Source: JBDREC01 sp043820105 [NCBI: Pseudomonadota bacterium]
Lineage (GTDB): Bacteria; Bdellovibrionota_F; JAHFAK01
Reading direction: 5' to 3'
DNA: 64,000 bases
Assembly: GCA_043820105.1 (NCBI GenBank)
Contig: JBDREC010000041.1
Span: forward strand, 1 to 64,000
In this document: one piece after another, positions 62,299-64,000 of the stretch
Position numbering within the stretch: the stretch's first letter is position 1
How the letters are laid out: every line of letters starts with the position of its first letter
Translations under genes and position numbers: made by a program
The notes under the pieces: generated by a model
Database searches by the model: none
The model's input: the letters and a program-made list of their open reading frames with translations, nothing else
What the model was told of the DNA's origin: nothing

Positions 62299-62796
62299 AT
62301 GAATTTTAGAAATCTTTTAAGAAAAGTTTGCTTATTTTCTTTAATAAGCTTTAACATTGCAGTTTCAAACCAAACAATTGAAAATCCTGCACAAAGCTTT
62401 TCAAGGTGCAAGCATACACTTGAAAAACAGGGGATCTTCCAATCAAATTACTATGAATGGGTTAATCATTATTGTGAAAATACAACTATTAACGAGCTGG
62501 CAAAAGTAAATAGTTGTGCATATCAATTAAGTGAAATTTACAATGTAGAGAGATTGGATTATGCATATTTTAGATGCTTTCATTTTAATGGAACTAGAAC
62601 AAATGAATTACTAGAATGCACTGATAGCTTAACAAAAATGGGAGTTAGCGGAGAATATGCTTCTTACAGATGTTATCATAATATTTACAGAGAAGATGAG
62701 CTAATATCATGTACAAAATGGACACAGGTCTTAACCTTTGGTGATGCTGAAATTGCATCTTATAGGTGTGCTGGAGTTGATTATAGAATGTGGTGA
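62299..62796 (+). CDS. Secreted protein of four ~34-residue cysteine-pair repeats
   Basis: A 165-residue protein with a signal peptide (~1-23). The mature part consists of four repeats with Cys pairs at 37/59, 73/93, 107/125 and 138/157. The second Cys of each follows a Tyr-rich segment (WVNHYC, YAYFRC, YASYRC, IASYRC). Regular spacing implies one disulfide per repeat or a metal-bound repeat fold. No family is recognised. RBS AAGGGG is at -7. Followed by another Cys-rich gene in the same direction 87 bp later. Confidence 0.75.
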   Translation: MNFRNLLRKVCLFSLISFNIAVSNQTIENPAQSFSRCKHTLEKQGIFQSNYYEWVNHYCENTTINELAKVNSCAYQLSEIYNVERLDYAYFRCFHFNGTRTNELLECTDSLTKMGVSGEYASYRCYHNIYREDELISCTKWTQVLTFGDAEIASYRCAGVDYRMW

Positions 62797-62883
62797 GATT
62801 GTTGATAGATTAATCTTCTTGAATTTTATTTATTTTCATAGTAAAAATATTTTTTCAATTATTAGAATTAGTTAGGTTTTAAA

Positions 62884-63177
62884 ATGATATATAAAAAACC
62901 ATTCGTAAAATGTCTAACAGGCATAAAGAAAACTGCTTGCTATAATGGTTCATCTGCCTCAGGTGGACTCGCTGACAGTACTTGTGATACTAATGGAATA
63001 TCGCCACACGACACTTGTGGAAATGGCCCGAATAATATTGATGGATATGGCGCTTGCAATGCAAATGGAATTTCAGCGGGAGCTTGTAATAGTAATGGAT
63101 CAGATGTTAGCTTGGCTAACTGCTCAAGCGGAACAAGCGTCTTATCTTGTTTGACCGGTCCTTCAGCAGCTTCCTAA
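62884..63177 (+). CDS. Small Cys/Gly/Asn/Ser-rich peptide, candidate RiPP precursor
   Basis: A 97-residue protein. The basic N-terminus MIYKKPFVKCLTG contains a Y-x-x-P-x-V element like the leader motif recognised in several modified-peptide classes. The remainder is Gly/Ser/Asn-rich with eight Cys (10, 19, 34, 45, 58, 68, 80, 89). Two near-copies, CDTNGISPHDTC and CNANGISAGAC, recur, and CLTG occurs near both ends. No signal peptide. The RBS is weak. No maturase or transporter lies in the window, so this could equally be a structural or spurious small protein. Its stop overlaps the convergent gene. Confidence 0.5.
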   Translation: MIYKKPFVKCLTGIKKTACYNGSSASGGLADSTCDTNGISPHDTCGNGPNNIDGYGACNANGISAGACNSNGSDVSLANCSSGTSVLSCLTGPSAAS

Positions 63178-64000
63178 AAAGCCAACTGAAATGCAGCATT
63201 TCCATCTAGAACAAATATCACAGTATTTTCCATATATCCATAACTAGATGGATTTTTTTCATCGGATTTTTCTATAGTTACATTAGCTGCATTATCTAAA
63301 TCATTATCAACAAAAACCTTTGGCAATATTACATCTTCGAAATTAGAAGAATCTATATTCTTGAGCTGCACCATTATAGCTTTATCATAAAGCCCATCAG
63401 CAACAATACTAAAAGCAGCTGTCACAGAATCACCAATAGAATCACCTATCAGATCATCTATAGCAGAAATGGTGACCAAAGTTCCTTCAAGAAAGTTTTC
63501 CGGAGGAATTTCAACAAATAAATCATAAAAAATATTTTCAGGATCATCACAGCTTAAACGATAAGCTCCTGTTCCCAATTCAACTTCTCCACCTTCACAA
63601 ATATCAACTTCTTCAAACTCTACTAATCCATGACCTTCCTTCTTACCATCTGTCTTCTCTCCATCTTTCTTCTCTCCGTCTTTCTTCTCTCCGTCTTTCT
63701 TCTCTAGATCATCCTTTTTCTCTCCATCTTTCTTCTCTCCGTCTTTCTTCTCAAGATCATCTTTCTTCTCTCCATCTTTCTTCTCTAGATCATCCTTTTT
63801 CTCTCCGTCTTTCTTCTCTCCGTCTTTCTTCTCTAGATCATCTTTATTCTCTCCATCTTTCTTCTCTAAACCATCTTTATCCTTACCTTCTTTATCCTTA
63901 TCACTAACAGTCTTATCATCTTCCCCTGTTTTTTGTTTATCGCTACCTCTACCATCATTTTCTCTTACCTTATCTAAAGCATCATTCATACTATCATCAT
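63174..64000 (-). CDS. Protein with EKKDG/EKKDDL repeats and C-terminal beta domain, 5'-truncated by window edge
   Basis: The frame is open to the window end, so the ATG at 63989 may be internal. The first ~110 residues are charged low complexity, tandem EKKDG (5 residues) and EKKDDL (6 residues) units built from 15- and 18-bp DNA repeats (63650-63880). The last ~140 residues form a folded domain (VDICEGGEVELGTGAYRLSC...GTLVTISAIDDL...YDKAIMVQLKNID) of beta type, ending AFQLAF. Likely a surface or secreted protein with a repeat stalk. Repeat number could vary between strains. Confidence 0.7.
   Translation of the reverse strand, partial: DDSMNDALDKVRENDGRGSDKQKTGEDDKTVSDKDKEGKDKDGLEKKDGENKDDLEKKDGEKKDGEKKDDLEKKDGEKKDDLEKKDGEKKDGEKKDDLEKKDGEKKDGEKKDGEKTDGKKEGHGLVEFEEVDICEGGEVELGTGAYRLSCDDPENIFYDLFVEIPPENFLEGTLVTISAIDDLIGDSIGDSVTAAFSIVADGLYDKAIMVQLKNIDSSNFEDVILPKVFVDNDLDNAANVTIEKSDEKNPSSYGYMENTVIFVLDGNAAFQLAF

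Overview
The window is AT-rich (roughly two-thirds A+T by eye) bacterial chromosome from a Gram-negative organism. Outer-membrane traits are clear: a GspD secretin, several large lipoproteins, an OmpA-type peptidoglycan-binding lipoprotein and a TPR/beta-barrel protein. A PhaR-type polyhydroxyalkanoate regulator and a tail-specific protease with a very long C-terminal extension (as seen in Myxococcus/Bdellovibrio-like bacteria) suggest a delta-proteobacterium-like, probably uncultivated lineage. That placement is inference. I saw no rRNA, tRNA, CRISPR array, prophage or intact insertion sequence.

Layout. 1-11.4 kb: secreted zincin, small Cys protein, TPR/barrel protein, cNMP-sensing histidine kinase, phaR with a conspicuous double-palindrome promoter, a Ycf46-like AAA+ ATPase, gspD and a DUF401 permease. 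11.5-18.3 kb: an energy block on the minus strand, sucC-sucD-korD-korA-korB-korC-ndk followed by an RnfC/PduS-like protein. It should convert 2-oxoglutarate to succinate with reduced ferredoxin and NTP as products. 18.6-31 kb: lamin-tail lipoprotein, rplM-rpsI with a leader hairpin, an operon of a degenerate M30-like lipoprotein, an unusual histidine kinase and a receiver protein, then a CPBP protease and two large secreted proteins of unknown function. 31-37.6 kb: S41 protease, a second 2-oxoacid:ferredoxin oxidoreductase with a fused beta-gamma subunit, and a TerB-like protein.

37.8-48.3 kb: lysine/diaminopimelate genes (a short aspartokinase, dapB, dapA, and dapD-dapF on the other strand) interrupted by a large acidic lipoprotein, then a Zn-ribbon protein, an M16 peptidase and isocitrate dehydrogenase, which supplies the 2-oxoglutarate used by the kor operon. 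48.4-59.6 kb: OmpA/coiled-coil lipoprotein and a purine operon, purH - purC/purE fusion - DUF523 - purB - purD - purN (frameshifted at a 10-A run) - Zn-ribbon/tudor-like protein - purF. 60-64 kb: exported PPP-type phosphatase, EamA transporter, a gene remnant, and three Cys-rich or repetitive exported/peptide genes. One of these looks like a candidate modified-peptide precursor.

The most striking feature between genes is a set of short tandem arrays, mostly 7-bp units (TTACCAC/GTAAGTS, GAATACT, TTAACTC, GATGCTG, CGTACRG, GTATTTA, AATAATT), with a few 6- and 8-bp ones. They sit in about twenty gaps, often touching a stop codon or directly preceding a ribosome-binding site, including inside operons. 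One supplies the stop codon of the aspartokinase gene.
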